Source of the DNA: Streptomyces sp. NBC_00459
GTDB taxonomy: Bacteria; Actinomycetota; Actinomycetes; Streptomycetales; Streptomycetaceae
Assembly: GCF_036013955.1 (NCBI RefSeq)
Contig: NZ_CP107903.1
Span: forward strand, 6,262,001-6,326,000
Direction: 5' to 3'
Length of the DNA: 64,000 bases
The notes below the pieces were generated by a model. That model was not told where the DNA came from. It saw only the letters and a list, made by a program, of their open reading frames with translations, and did no database searches. A program made the translations under genes and the position numbers. Below are positions 53,919-62,892 of this stretch, piece after piece (within the stretch, counting starts at the first letter, position 1; every line of letters begins with the position of its first letter).

Positions 53919-54899
53919 TCAGGTGCCCGTGCCCGCGCCCGCCCTCGTCGCGTCCCGGCCCCAGCTCGCCAGCAGGCGCAGACCCTCCGCCGACGGAGAT
54001 CCCGGTTCGGCGTGGTAGACGATCAGGGCCTGGTCGCTGTCGTCCGGGAGTCTGAACGACTCGAAGTTCAGGGTCAGTTCACCCACCAGGGGATGCCGAA
54101 ACCGCTTCACCCCGTGGTTCTTCTCCTTGACGTCGTGGGTCGCCCACAGCCGCCGGAACTCCTCGCTCTTCACCGACAGCTCGCCCACCAGCGCGGACAG
54201 CTTCGGGTCCTCCGGATAGCAGCCGGCGTCCATCCGCAGATGGCAGACGATGTCGATCGCCTTCTGCTCCCAGTCCAGGAACAGGTCGTGGTACTCGGGC
54301 CGCAGGAACACCAGCCGCGCCCAGTTCCGGTCCTGCGGCGGCAGCTCGGCCCAGTCCCCGAAGAGGGACGCGGCCATCGCGTTCCACGCCAGGACGTCCG
54401 TACGCCGGCCCGCGATGTACGCCGGTACGCCGTCCATCGTGTCGAGCAGCTGCCGCAGCGTCCCGCGCACGACCTGCGCCCGCACCGACGGCTTCTTCTT
54501 GTGCTGCTTCGGCTTGGCGAGGTGGGTGAGGTGGGCGTGCTCGGCGCTCGTCAGCCGCAGGGCGCGGGAGATGGCGTCGAGGACCTCCGCGGAGACGTTC
54601 CGCCCGTTGCCCTGTTCCAGCCGTGTGTAGTAGGCGACGGACACCCCGGCCAGCTGGGCCAGCTCCTCACGGCGCAGCCCCGGCACCCGGCGGTGCCGCC
54701 CGAAGTCCGGCAGCCCGACGTCCTCCGGCTTGAGCCGGGCCCGCCGGGTGCGCAGGAACTCGCTGAGCTCGGCGCGCCGGTCCAGAGCCCCACCGGCGTT
54801 CAGCCCGTTCCCGGAGGTGTCCGCCGGATTCGCGCGATCGGTGCGATCGGCGAAATCGGTACGATCGGTGTGATCGGCGCGGTCGGGATGTTCGTCCAT
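53919..54899 (-). CDS. XRE-family regulator with MmyB-like ligand domain
   Basis: A 326-residue regulator. A repetitive N-terminus (roughly D-R-A-D-H-T-D-R-T-D-F-A-D-R-T) precedes a helix-turn-helix (about 65-125; R-R-E-E-L-A-Q-L-A-G-V-S-V-A-Y-Y-T-R-L-E-Q-G). A C-terminal MmyB-like PAS-type domain (about 155-310) has W-N-A-M-A-A-S-L-F-G-D and H-P-L-V-G-E-L-T-L-N. MmyB family members bind fatty-acid-like ligands. It is divergent from the alcohol dehydrogenase gene, its probable target. Confidence 0.9.
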   Translation of the reverse strand: MDEHPDRADHTDRTDFADRTDRANPADTSGNGLNAGGALDRRAELSEFLRTRRARLKPEDVGLPDFGRHRRVPGLRREELAQLAGVSVAYYTRLEQGNGRNVSAEVLDAISRALRLTSAEHAHLTHLAKPKQHKKKPSVRAQVVRGTLRQLLDTMDGVPAYIAGRRTDVLAWNAMAASLFGDWAELPPQDRNWARLVFLRPEYHDLFLDWEQKAIDIVCHLRMDAGCYPEDPKLSALVGELSVKSEEFRRLWATHDVKEKNHGVKRFRHPLVGELTLNFESFRLPDDSDQALIVYHAEPGSPSAEGLRLLASWGRDATRAGAGTGT

Positions 54900-55070
54900 A
54901 CGGTCTATTATTCCCGGTCGTACGAACACAAGCCTGACCCCGCCAGTGGTAGGACCGCTGGACGTACGCAGAACCGTGGACTGGGTGAATGCGGAAACCT
55001 TGGGCAGACTGAACGTCGCACCCGGTCAGAAGGCGGCCGGGCGCGGAATCCCCCTAGGAGAACTCCCGGC

Positions 55071-56111
55071 ATGACCACTGTCGCTGCATACGCCGCCCCC
55101 TCCGCCAAGGCTCCCCTGGAGCGCACCACCATCGAGCGCCGCGAGGTCCGCGAGTTCGACGTCCTGATCGACGTCAAGTTCGCCGGTATCTGCCACTCCG
55201 ACATCCACCAGGCCCGCGAGGGCTGGGGCGAGGCCATCTTCCCGATGGTCCCCGGCCACGAGATCGCCGGTGTCGTCGAGGCGGTCGGCTCCGGTGTCAC
55301 CAAGTTCGCGGTCGGCGACCACGTGGGCGTCGGCTGTCTGGTCGACTCCTGCCGCGAGTGCGAGAACTGCGAGGCAGGCCTGGAGCAGTACTGCCTCAAG
55401 GGCGGTGTCGGCACCTACAACGCCCTCGACAAGAACGGTGAGCCGACCTACGGCGGCTACTCCGAGAAGATCGTCGTGGACGAGAACTTCACCGTCCGCA
55501 TCCCCGACGGCCTGGCCCTCGACGTGGCCGCGCCGCTGCTCTGCGCCGGCATCACCACGTACTCCCCGCTGAAGCACTGGAACGCCGGCCCCGGCAAGAA
55601 GGTCGCGATCCTCGGCATGGGTGGCCTCGGCCACATGGGCGTCAAGATCGCGAACGCGCTCGGCGCCGAGGTCACCGTCCTCTCGCAGTCCCTCCGCAAG
55701 AAGGACGACGGCCTGAAGCTGGGCGCCTCGCACTACTACGCGACCAGCGACGAGGCCACCTTCAAGGAGCTTCGCGGCACCTTCGACATCATCCTGTCCA
55801 CGGTCTCGGCCCCGCTGAACCTGGACAGCTACCTGTCCCTCCTCAAGACGGACGGCGCGTTCGTGAACGTCGGCGCCCCCGAGGAGCCCGTCGCGCTGAA
55901 CCTGTTCTCGGTGATCGCCGGCCGCAAGACCCTCGCCGGCTCCGGCATCGGCGGCATCCAGGAGACCCAGGAGATGCTGGACTTCTGCGCCGAGCACGGC
56001 CTGGGCTCCGAGATCGAGCTGATCAGCGCCTCGGAGATCAACGAGGCGTACGAGCGGGTCCTGGCGAGTGATGTGCGGTACCGCTTCGTGATCGACGCGG
56101 CGACGATCTGA
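55071..56111 (+). CDS. Zinc-dependent alcohol dehydrogenase (cinnamyl/YahK type)
   Basis: A 346-residue medium-chain dehydrogenase. Catalytic zinc ligands are visible as G-I-C-H-S-D (Cys near 40), G-H-E near 64 and a later Cys in L-L-C-A-G-I-T. The structural zinc cluster is C-x2-C-x2-C-x7-C near 93-107, and the nucleotide fold G-M-G-G-L-G-H-M-G near 181-189. NADPH preference and aldehyde reduction are typical of this subgroup. AGGAG lies 10 bases before the ATG. The divergent XRE regulator likely controls it. Confidence 0.93.
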   Translation: MTTVAAYAAPSAKAPLERTTIERREVREFDVLIDVKFAGICHSDIHQAREGWGEAIFPMVPGHEIAGVVEAVGSGVTKFAVGDHVGVGCLVDSCRECENCEAGLEQYCLKGGVGTYNALDKNGEPTYGGYSEKIVVDENFTVRIPDGLALDVAAPLLCAGITTYSPLKHWNAGPGKKVAILGMGGLGHMGVKIANALGAEVTVLSQSLRKKDDGLKLGASHYYATSDEATFKELRGTFDIILSTVSAPLNLDSYLSLLKTDGAFVNVGAPEEPVALNLFSVIAGRKTLAGSGIGGIQETQEMLDFCAEHGLGSEIELISASEINEAYERVLASDVRYRFVIDAATI

Positions 56112-56140
56112 CGGCTGACGTCCTGACGTCCCTGTGATGC

Positions 56141-56185
56141 GCGGTGAGGGCCCCGGCGGGTGGTGAACGCCGGGGCCCTCACCGC
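56141..56185. terminator. Perfect 18-bp hairpin between convergent genes
   Basis: GCGGTGAGGGCCCCGGCG (56141-56158) pairs perfectly with 56168-56185 across a 9-nt loop. It serves the alcohol dehydrogenase (+) and the siderophore permease operon (-). Confidence 0.9.
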
Positions 56186-56211
56186 TGCCCGGAGCGGTCA
56201 GGGGCCGGCGG

Positions 56212-57294
56212 TCAGGAGCGGGGAGAGTCCCGCCGTCCCAGCAGCCACAGCAGATACGGCCCCCCGACCAGCGAGGTCAGCGCACCCACCGGAATCTCCA
56301 GCGGAGGCAGCAGCGTACGGGCCACCAGATCGGCCCCCACCAGCACCACCGCACCCGTCAACGCCGAGCCCAGCAGCGGCAGTTGAGGCGTACGGGTGAG
56401 CCGCCGGGCCAGTTGCGGCGCGGTCAGCGCGACGAACCCGATCGGTCCGGCCGCGCCGGTCGCGGTGGCGGCGAGGACGACCCCGAGGACGGTCAGCCCG
56501 AGCTGTGTCCGCTGCACCTGTATCCCGAGCGCGGCGGCGGTGTCTGCGTCGAGCCCGAGCGGTCGCAGCGCCCGGCTCGCCCACACCAGCGCCGGCAGAC
56601 ACAGCAGCAGTACGACGCCCAGCGGCCCCGCCTGCTCCCAGCCCCGCCCGTTGAGGCTCCCCGTGAGCCAGAGCTTGACCTGCTCGGCGGCCTCCAGCTC
56701 ACTGTCGGTGAGGTAGAGCTGGACCACCGCGGAGAGCGCGACGCCGATCCCCACCCCCGTGAGCACGAACCGGCTCGCCTGCATCCCCCGGCGCCAGGCG
56801 AGCACGTACACCAGCGCGGCGGCGCCGAGTCCGCCCGCGACGGACACGGCCGGCATGGCCCCGGGGGAGGTGACCACCCCGGTGGCGAGCGCCAGCACGG
56901 TCGCGGCGGCGGCGCCGTGCCCGACGCCGATGACGTCCGGGCTGGCCAGCGGATTGCGCGTCACGCTCTGCACGAGCGCCCCGGCGAGCCCGAGGGCGGC
57001 CCCGACGAGCGCCCCGAGCACGATCCGCGGCACCCGCAGCTCGTTGACGACGAGGTCGTACGCCCCGCCCCCGCTCCGCACGGTCGCCCACACCTCCCCG
57101 GGCGGGACGAACGTCTGCCCGACGCACGCGGACACCCCCGTCACGAGGGCGAGCAGCGCGAGGAGCCCGACGGCGACGGCGGCGGACCGCCGGTGCAGGA
57201 GAAGGGAAAGGTTGGGCCGGGGCCGCAGCACGGCGACCCCGCGAGGAAGGGAGCTGTCCCGGGCGACGGGCCGCCGTACCGGAGTGCCGGTCAT
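56212..57294 (-). CDS. Iron-siderophore ABC transporter permease (FecCD), second
   Basis: A 360-residue FecCD-family permease with about nine membrane helices. Signatures include R-V-P-R-I-V-L-G-A-L-V-G-A-A-L-G (about 86-101), Q-S-V-T-R-N-P-L-A-S-P-D (about 108-119) and the coupling segment G-P-I-G-F-V-A-L-T-A-P-Q (about 282-293). Its ATG overlaps the stop of the preceding permease (ATGA). It is the last gene of the visible importer operon; no ATPase gene follows, so a shared ATPase must be supplied from elsewhere. Confidence 0.93.
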   Translation of the reverse strand: MTGTPVRRPVARDSSLPRGVAVLRPRPNLSLLLHRRSAAVAVGLLALLALVTGVSACVGQTFVPPGEVWATVRSGGGAYDLVVNELRVPRIVLGALVGAALGLAGALVQSVTRNPLASPDVIGVGHGAAAATVLALATGVVTSPGAMPAVSVAGGLGAAALVYVLAWRRGMQASRFVLTGVGIGVALSAVVQLYLTDSELEAAEQVKLWLTGSLNGRGWEQAGPLGVVLLLCLPALVWASRALRPLGLDADTAAALGIQVQRTQLGLTVLGVVLAATATGAAGPIGFVALTAPQLARRLTRTPQLPLLGSALTGAVVLVGADLVARTLLPPLEIPVGALTSLVGGPYLLWLLGRRDSPRS

Positions 57295-58331
57295 GTGCTC
57301 GCCACCTTCTTCCGCCGTACGAGCACCACCAGCACCGGCACGCCCACCAGTGCCGTCATGACGCCGGCGGGGACCTCGGCCGGGGCCCGTACGACCCGTC
57401 CGGCCACGTCGGCGGCCAGCAGGAGCGCGGCGCCGAGCAGGGCGGAGAGCGGAAGGACGTGGCGATGGCCGCCGGGGACGAGGCGTCGGGCCAGGTGGGG
57501 CACGGCGAGGCCGATGAACGCGATCGGCCCGGCGGCGGCGACCGCGGCGGCCGTCAGCAGGGTCGCGCCGAGCGCCGCCGACCCCCGTACGACATGCACC
57601 CGGTGCCCGAGCGCCCGGGCCGTGTCGTCGCCGAGGGCGAGGGCGTCGAGGCCGCGGGCGCAGCCCAGCACGAGCAGCGCCCCGGCGACGAGGAACGGCA
57701 GCATCCGCCCGACCGTGTCCGCGTCCCGCCCGCTGAGCGCGCCCACCTGCCAGAAGCGGAACTGGTCGAGCGTGGCGGAGGAGGAGGTGAGGACGACGGT
57801 CGTGGCCCCGGCGGTCATCGCCGACAGGGCGGTACCCGCCAGCGCGAGCTTCACGGGGGAGGCGCCGCCACGGCCGCGCGTGGCGATGGCGTACACGAGA
57901 CAGGCGGCGGCGACGGCACCGGCGAAGGCGTACCAGACGTACCCGGCGAAGCCGTTCGCGAGCCCGAGCGCGATGGCGACGACGACACCGGCCGCCGCGC
58001 CCTGGCTGAGCCCGAGGATGCCCGGGTCGGCCAGCGGATTGCGGGTGACGGCCTGCAGTGCGGCCCCGGCGAGCCCGAGGGCGGCCCCGGCGGTGAGCCC
58101 GATCTCGGTCCGGGGCAGCCGCAGCGAACGTACGACCAGCGCGTCCGGGGTGCTCCCGCCGTGCAGCAGCGCGTCGAGAACGGCACCCGGCGGCACGGGC
58201 CGGGTACCGACGGCGAGGCTGAGGAGGGCAACGCCTGCAACGCCGGCGACGGCCAGGAGAGCGAGTACGGCGGTGGCCGCTGTGCGCGTGGTACGTGCTG
58301 TACGCGCTGTACGCGCTGTACGTGCGGTCAC
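57291..58331 (-). CDS. Iron-siderophore ABC transporter permease (FecCD), first
   Basis: A 346-residue FecCD permease. The N-terminus is a run of Thr-Ala-Arg repeats (from tandem 9-base units) before the first helix. Family motifs are L-R-L-P-R-T-E-I-G-L-T-A-G-A-A-L-G, Q-A-V-T-R-N-P-L-A-D-P-G-I-L-G and G-P-I-A-F-I-G-L-A-V-P-H. The GTG start overlaps the binding-protein stop (GTGA) and the stop overlaps the next permease. All three genes are thus translationally coupled. Confidence 0.93.
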   Translation of the reverse strand: MTARTARTARTARTTRTAATAVLALLAVAGVAGVALLSLAVGTRPVPPGAVLDALLHGGSTPDALVVRSLRLPRTEIGLTAGAALGLAGAALQAVTRNPLADPGILGLSQGAAAGVVVAIALGLANGFAGYVWYAFAGAVAAACLVYAIATRGRGGASPVKLALAGTALSAMTAGATTVVLTSSSATLDQFRFWQVGALSGRDADTVGRMLPFLVAGALLVLGCARGLDALALGDDTARALGHRVHVVRGSAALGATLLTAAAVAAAGPIAFIGLAVPHLARRLVPGGHRHVLPLSALLGAALLLAADVAGRVVRAPAEVPAGVMTALVGVPVLVVLVRRKKVAST

Positions 58332-59395
58332 TTGCCGAGGTGCTCGGCGAGCTGCCGTACGACGAGACGGGCGGCGGTCGGACCGGCGTTGAGGTACCAG
58401 GGATCGTCGTCGACCTTGACGGCGTGCCCCGCCGTGACGGCCTTCATCGACTTCCAGAGCGGCCCGGCGACGACTCCCCCAGAGGCATCGGTCTTGCCCG
58501 CGTCGCCCTGGACGGAGTAGAAGATCCAGTCGGCGTCGGCGGTGTCGATGCTCTCGGCGCCGATGTCCTCCGAAATCGCCCTGAACTGCTGGGACTTGGG
58601 CCGTCCGAGCCCCATGTCGACGGCGATGGACCCGGTGAAGGAGGAGACACCGAACATCCGGGTGCGGTCGGGGGTGAAGCGGACCATGGAGACGGTGGTG
58701 GAGCCGAGCGCCTTGTCCTGCTTGCCGGCGTCCGCGGCCTCGGCGGCGATGTCGTCGACCAGCTTCTGGGCTTCCTCCCCCTTGCCCACGGCGTCCCCGA
58801 CGAGCAGCAGATCGCGCTTCCAGTTGATGCCGTTGCCGGCGGTGACGACGGTCGGGGCGATCTTCGAGAGCTTGGGGTAGAGATCGCCGAGGGAGTCGTT
58901 GGCGAGGATGAGATCGGGCTTGGCGGCGGCAAGGGTTTCGAGGTTCGGCGCCTGGCGGGTACCCGCGTCGGTCATGGCGGCGAGCTCCGCCTTGTCCTGC
59001 GGAAAGGCGTCGGCGAGGTAGTCGGGGACGAGCCCGGCGTTGTCGGCGCGGGTGGTGGCGGTGGGGACGAGCCCGAGGGAGAGCAGGTCGTCGAGTTGCC
59101 CGGTGCTGAGGACGGCGACCCGGGTGGGCGCGGCCCTGAGGGTGGTCGTGCCCTTGAAGTGGGTGACGGTACGGGGGAAGGTGCCGTCCGTGTCGACGTC
59201 GGAGCCCATGCCGGAGGCGAGGGCGGAGGGGGCGGCGGAGGGCCCGTCGGCGGAGCCCTCGGAGGCGCCGATGACGGGGTTGCGGGCTGCGGCGCCGGTC
59301 GCCTTGGCATCGTTGTCGGAGGCCGACGAGCAGCTGGTCAGCAGCCCTCCGGCGAGGATCGCGACCACGAGGGACTGCCACTTCGACGTACGCAC
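58328..59395 (-). CDS. Iron-siderophore substrate-binding lipoprotein
   Basis: A 355-residue FhuD/FepB-type lipoprotein. The signal sequence ends in lipobox L-L-T-S-C (Cys22), followed by a roughly 45-residue Ser/Ala/Gly-rich linker and a periplasmic-binding-fold domain with T-R-V-A-V-L-S-T-G-Q-L-D-D-L-L-S-L-G and P-D-L-I-L-A-N-D. It delivers a ferric siderophore to the two FecCD permeases. A DmdR/IdeR-type iron box lies 44-62 bases upstream. The particular siderophore is not determinable. Confidence 0.92.
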   Translation of the reverse strand: MRTSKWQSLVVAILAGGLLTSCSSASDNDAKATGAAARNPVIGASEGSADGPSAAPSALASGMGSDVDTDGTFPRTVTHFKGTTTLRAAPTRVAVLSTGQLDDLLSLGLVPTATTRADNAGLVPDYLADAFPQDKAELAAMTDAGTRQAPNLETLAAAKPDLILANDSLGDLYPKLSKIAPTVVTAGNGINWKRDLLLVGDAVGKGEEAQKLVDDIAAEAADAGKQDKALGSTTVSMVRFTPDRTRMFGVSSFTGSIAVDMGLGRPKSQQFRAISEDIGAESIDTADADWIFYSVQGDAGKTDASGGVVAGPLWKSMKAVTAGHAVKVDDDPWYLNAGPTAARLVVRQLAEHLGK

Positions 59396-59438
59396 TGGTT
59401 CACTCCGCTGCTCTGCTTTCCAGCCACTCCGGCATTGC

Positions 59439-59457
59439 TAAGGCAAGGCTTACCTTA
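59439..59457. promoter_or_regulatory. DmdR1/IdeR-type iron box
   Basis: TAAGGCAAGGCTTACCTTA is a 19-bp interrupted palindrome matching the Streptomyces iron-box pattern (roughly TWAGGTWAGSCTNNCCTWA) at nearly every fixed position. It lies just upstream of the siderophore-binding lipoprotein gene, implying repression by iron-loaded DmdR. Confidence 0.88.
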
Positions 59458-59599
59458 GCTTTGCTTTCTGTGCGGGGCGGACCCGGGGTCGTGACGCGGA
59501 GGGGCAGGCGAAGCGCGTCCCCCGACGCCGGGAACGCGCCGGGGGACGTGCTTCGAGGATCGATCCGAACGGCGGCGCGGTGTGAGCGGTCTTCGGCCG

Positions 59600-60550
59600 T
59601 CACGTCCCACTGGTGTCGTCGAACGTCCACACGGCACGGGTGCCCGGGCCGACGACCAGGGTCGAATGGCCGAGCTGTTCCTCGTGGCGGTGGCTCACGG
59701 GCCGGTTGAGGGACATCTCGACCCGCCGCATCCCCGCGTGTTCGCGCGCGACGACGTCGTAGCGGATCGTGGTGCCGCCGCCCTTCGCGACGATGCCGCC
59801 GTTCGCCACCGGCCGGACGGCGAAGCCACCGGCCCGCAGCAGCGGCACCGTGGCGGCGAGGTCGCGTGCGGTGACCGCGAGTCGGACCGAGGTGATGTCC
59901 CGCATCAGGTGGTCGCGGTAGAGGTCGGACAGATAGCGCTCCCGCCCGACGTCACCCGGGAAGGCGGCCGGCTCGGTGTTGCTGCGCGGGTCGGCGAAGT
60001 ACTCGGGCGTGTACTCCATCGCCCAGGCGCCGTACGCGTCGTACTGGACGGTGGTGAGGACCGCGTCGAACCACGGCACCGGGACGCCGTCGCCGAAGTC
60101 CCGCGTCTGCCGGAAAAGGATCGGGTCACTGACCCCCTCCGCCCGCAACCGCTCGATGACGGTGGCCCGATCGCCGGCCCGTTCGGTCGACAGCCCCGTC
60201 CCGGCGGAGCCGAGGGTGCCGTCCTGGCCCGGCACGTCGCCGACGCCGAACAGTTCGAGGTAGGTCTCACGGCCCATCAGATACCGGCCGGTCCAGGTCT
60301 CGCCGCCGGCCCCGGTCGTCGTGCGGACCTGGAAGTTGGCGAACCTCCGCAGATAGGCGGAATGCTCGACGGCGTCGGCGGTCTCCCGGTCGAACACCCC
60401 GTAGGCGTGGTTGTAGTAGAGCAACTGCCGTTCAGGCGACGGTGGTTGGTTCTCCCGGGCGGGTGTCGCGCTCGCGGCACCACCCTGCACCGCCGCTGCG
60501 AGGGCCACCGCGATGACCATGATCATCCGTAACGTTCTTCGAAGCAGCAT
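59600..60550 (-). CDS. Secreted DUF5829-like protein
   Basis: A 316-residue protein with a signal peptide (L-R-R-T-L-R-M then a hydrophobic core to about residue 28, A-S-A). The mature part resembles actinobacterial DUF5829 proteins, which look glyoxalase-like (paired alpha/beta units): Y-Y-N-H-A-Y-G-V-F-D near the start, then G-R-E-T-Y-L-E-L-F and a late V-E-M-S-L-N-R. No catalytic site is evident. The ATG at 60550 is used; M-I-M within the signal is an alternative. Function unknown. Confidence 0.75.
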   Translation of the reverse strand: MLLRRTLRMIMVIAVALAAAVQGGAASATPARENQPPSPERQLLYYNHAYGVFDRETADAVEHSAYLRRFANFQVRTTTGAGGETWTGRYLMGRETYLELFGVGDVPGQDGTLGSAGTGLSTERAGDRATVIERLRAEGVSDPILFRQTRDFGDGVPVPWFDAVLTTVQYDAYGAWAMEYTPEYFADPRSNTEPAAFPGDVGRERYLSDLYRDHLMRDITSVRLAVTARDLAATVPLLRAGGFAVRPVANGGIVAKGGGTTIRYDVVAREHAGMRRVEMSLNRPVSHRHEEQLGHSTLVVGPGTRAVWTFDDTSGT

Positions 60551-60691
60551 GTCAGCGATCGTAGGACGGAGGATTTGCGTCCGCTGTCGATTTTCGTGAC
60601 GTGCGGGTGCGCCGGATCGGGCCGTGATCCGATCGCGTTCGTCGCCGTCCTCGCCCCGCGACTTCGACCGCCGGTGACGCACAATGGGGCG

Positions 60692-61396
60692 ATGACCGAC
60701 GGTACTTCGCCGACGACGGCCGCCCAGCCGCTGCCTCGGCTGATCGGCGACGGCGAACTGACCGGGCTCTCCGTGGTGGCCAACAGCACCATGAACCGCG
60801 AACGGGTCCTGACCGGCGTCAACAGTTACACGCGCGAACTCGGCTTCGACCCGGCCGAGTTCCTCGACGGTCTGGGCCCGGCACCTTCCTGGCTCGACCT
60901 GTGCAGCGGAGAAGGGCTGGCCCTGCGCGCAGCCGCCCGGCAGCTCCCGCGGGCCGTGATCACCGGCGTGGACCTCGTCGGCCCGCTGCGGCCGACAAAA
61001 CCGCCCAACGGCCTCGAACTCGTCACCGCCGACCTCGGCCGGTGGACCCCGGCGCGCCGGTACGACCTCATCACCTGCGTCCACGGCCTCCATTACGTCG
61101 GCGACCGCCTCGCCCTCCTGGAACGGGCGGCCTCCTGGCTCACCGACGCCGGCCTGCTGGTCGCCCACCTGGACCCGGCGACCCTTCGGCGCCCCGACGG
61201 CACCGACGCCTCCCGCCCGGTCCTCGCCGCACTGCGCGCCGCCGGGTTCGACTACTCGGCCCGGCATCATCGGCTGAGCCTGCGGGGCGGGAGGTCGGTC
61301 GGGCTCCCCTTCACCTACCTCGGGGCCGACCCGGAGGCGGGCCCCAACTACACCGGGCAGCCGGCTGTCGCGTCGTACTACGGCGACGAGCGATAG
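60692..61396 (+). CDS. Class I SAM-dependent methyltransferase
   Basis: A 234-residue protein with a Rossmann methyltransferase core. Motif I is L-D-L-C-S-G-E-G-L-A-L near residue 68-78, the acidic motif II V-D-L-V-G is near 100, and D-L-I-T-C-V-H-G-L-H-Y near 126-136. The N-terminal region V-N-S-Y-T-R-E-L-G-F-D-P resembles small-molecule methyltransferases. The substrate is unknown. It stands alone, divergent from the DUF5829-like gene across 141 bp. Confidence 0.87.
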   Translation: MTDGTSPTTAAQPLPRLIGDGELTGLSVVANSTMNRERVLTGVNSYTRELGFDPAEFLDGLGPAPSWLDLCSGEGLALRAAARQLPRAVITGVDLVGPLRPTKPPNGLELVTADLGRWTPARRYDLITCVHGLHYVGDRLALLERAASWLTDAGLLVAHLDPATLRRPDGTDASRPVLAALRAAGFDYSARHHRLSLRGGRSVGLPFTYLGADPEAGPNYTGQPAVASYYGDER

Positions 61397-61464
61397 GGCC
61401 GGGAGGCGGCGAAGCCGGTACGGCTACAGGCACGGCCACGGCTGCGGGCCCGGCTACGGCTTAC

Positions 61465-62178
61465 TCAGCGGGTCGCAGCGCCGCCGACGAGCACGAACGG
61501 GGCGCGAACCTCACTGCCGTCCGGTAGACGCCAACCGGCGGTGACGTGCCCCTGAGCCCCGGTCGGGTCGATTCCGGGAGCCTGCTGTTGTGGCTTCTCC
61601 GCCTGCTCGTGCGGGAGGACGCGCGTCACCTGAAGGGTCAGGGCGCTCCCAGGCTCGCTGGCGCCCGCCGCCGCGGTCTCCACCACGACGACGGTTCCGT
61701 ACTCCCCATCGGTTACGGCGACGGACGCGACCTCGGCGGAGACCCCGGCCCCCGTGAAGTAACCGGTGACAGAGGGGTCGGGAGTGCCGCTCACACCCTG
61801 GGCCTGTGCCTCGGCGCGGCCCTGGAGGAACGCGAGCAACTGGCCGACGAGCACCGGGTCGTGGGCCCCGTCGTACACCCACCGCTTGCCCAGCACGCCA
61901 TGCTCGGACGTGCCCACGAGTGCCTCGTCGGCTCCGTCGAGCGGCGCGCCCCGGTAGCTGAGCGGCACGAGGTAGGAGACCGGCTCATCACCGGACGTGT
62001 CCGTGACCACCATGAACTCGATGCCCACCTCCCCTTCCGGATCGTCGAGCCGAAAGCCCCCGGCCTTGGCCAACTCCGGCCCACGCGCCGCGCCGACATA
62101 CCAGGGACGCGCGGGCAACCAGGCCGTGAGGAGCTCCAGCTTGCCCGGGGTCATGGTCGTGTTGTGGATGACAGCCAT
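61465..62178 (-). CDS. Maltokinase N-terminal-cap-like protein
   Basis: A 237-residue protein resembling the N-terminal cap domain of mycobacterial/actinobacterial maltokinase (L-E-L-L-T-A-W-L-P, then E-F-M-V-V-T-D, Y-L-V-P-L-S-Y-R-G-A-P-L). No kinase domain follows, so on its own it has no catalytic apparatus. Stand-alone cap proteins are common in Streptomyces and unexplained. It lies in the same orientation as the RsbW-like ATPase gene, 54 bases away. Confidence 0.8.
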   Translation of the reverse strand: MAVIHNTTMTPGKLELLTAWLPARPWYVGAARGPELAKAGGFRLDDPEGEVGIEFMVVTDTSGDEPVSYLVPLSYRGAPLDGADEALVGTSEHGVLGKRWVYDGAHDPVLVGQLLAFLQGRAEAQAQGVSGTPDPSVTGYFTGAGVSAEVASVAVTDGEYGTVVVVETAAAGASEPGSALTLQVTRVLPHEQAEKPQQQAPGIDPTGAQGHVTAGWRLPDGSEVRAPFVLVGGAATR

Positions 62179-62232
62179 GCCTCGTGAACTTCTTGCGTCG
62201 GCGGATGATTCCCCTGGAGGCGCCGACGACTG

Positions 62233-62802
62233 TCAGACCGAGTACTCGATCCTCAACTCGTCGAGGTCGAAGCGGCACCAAACGGTCTTGCCGCCTCCGA
62301 TCCCCGGCGACCACCACACCGACTCGGCCAGCCGCTGAGCGATCAGAAGTCCGCGTCCCCGGTCGGGCAAGAGCGCTTCGGTGAAGTCGTCCGCCGACGC
62401 AAGCGACATGAACTCGCCCGGCGGGAGCTCGGGCGGAGTCGAGTCCTCGTCGGAGACTCCGATCACCAGGAGTTCGGGGTACGTCATCAGCGATACGTCG
62501 ATGCGTCGTCCGGTGCCCGGACGGGCGAGGCGATCATCGGGCACCGCGTGATGCACGACGTTGCCGACGAGCTCCGACACGACGAGCCGCGTGGCATCAA
62601 CTGCGTGCGGCAGCCCCCAGATCCGGAGGTACGAGCCGACCATGTCGCGCGCGGCCTTGGCACAGTACGGAGACTCCGCCGAGAGCGTCAGTGCTCGAAA
62701 GTGCCCGCTCGCCGGATCGTGCACCGAGCGGACCGTAGTGCTCGCCGCCGAGGCATTCGTGGGGGCAGTCGCATCTGCTGCCACCCTGCTCTGAGTCGTC
62801 AT
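62233..62802 (-). CDS. RsbW-like ATP-binding regulatory protein
   Basis: A 189-residue GHKL ATPase-domain protein of the anti-sigma/serine-kinase type. The N-box is V-V-S-E-L-V-G-N-V-V-H-H-A (about 79-91), followed by V-S-D-E-D-S and the G-box D-R-G-R-G-L-L-I-A-Q (about 147-156). Hundreds of such proteins occur in Streptomyces, often beside XRE regulators as here. The binding partner is unknown; a classical STAS partner is not adjacent. Confidence 0.9.
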   Translation of the reverse strand: MTTQSRVAADATAPTNASAASTTVRSVHDPASGHFRALTLSAESPYCAKAARDMVGSYLRIWGLPHAVDATRLVVSELVGNVVHHAVPDDRLARPGTGRRIDVSLMTYPELLVIGVSDEDSTPPELPPGEFMSLASADDFTEALLPDRGRGLLIAQRLAESVWWSPGIGGGKTVWCRFDLDELRIEYSV

Positions 62803-62892
62803 GCCGATAACGCTAGGTAATGGTGCGATTGCGCATCAATGGCACTTCGATCAGGTCCCCACGCGAAGTGCCACACTGTGTTACAGCGCTGG

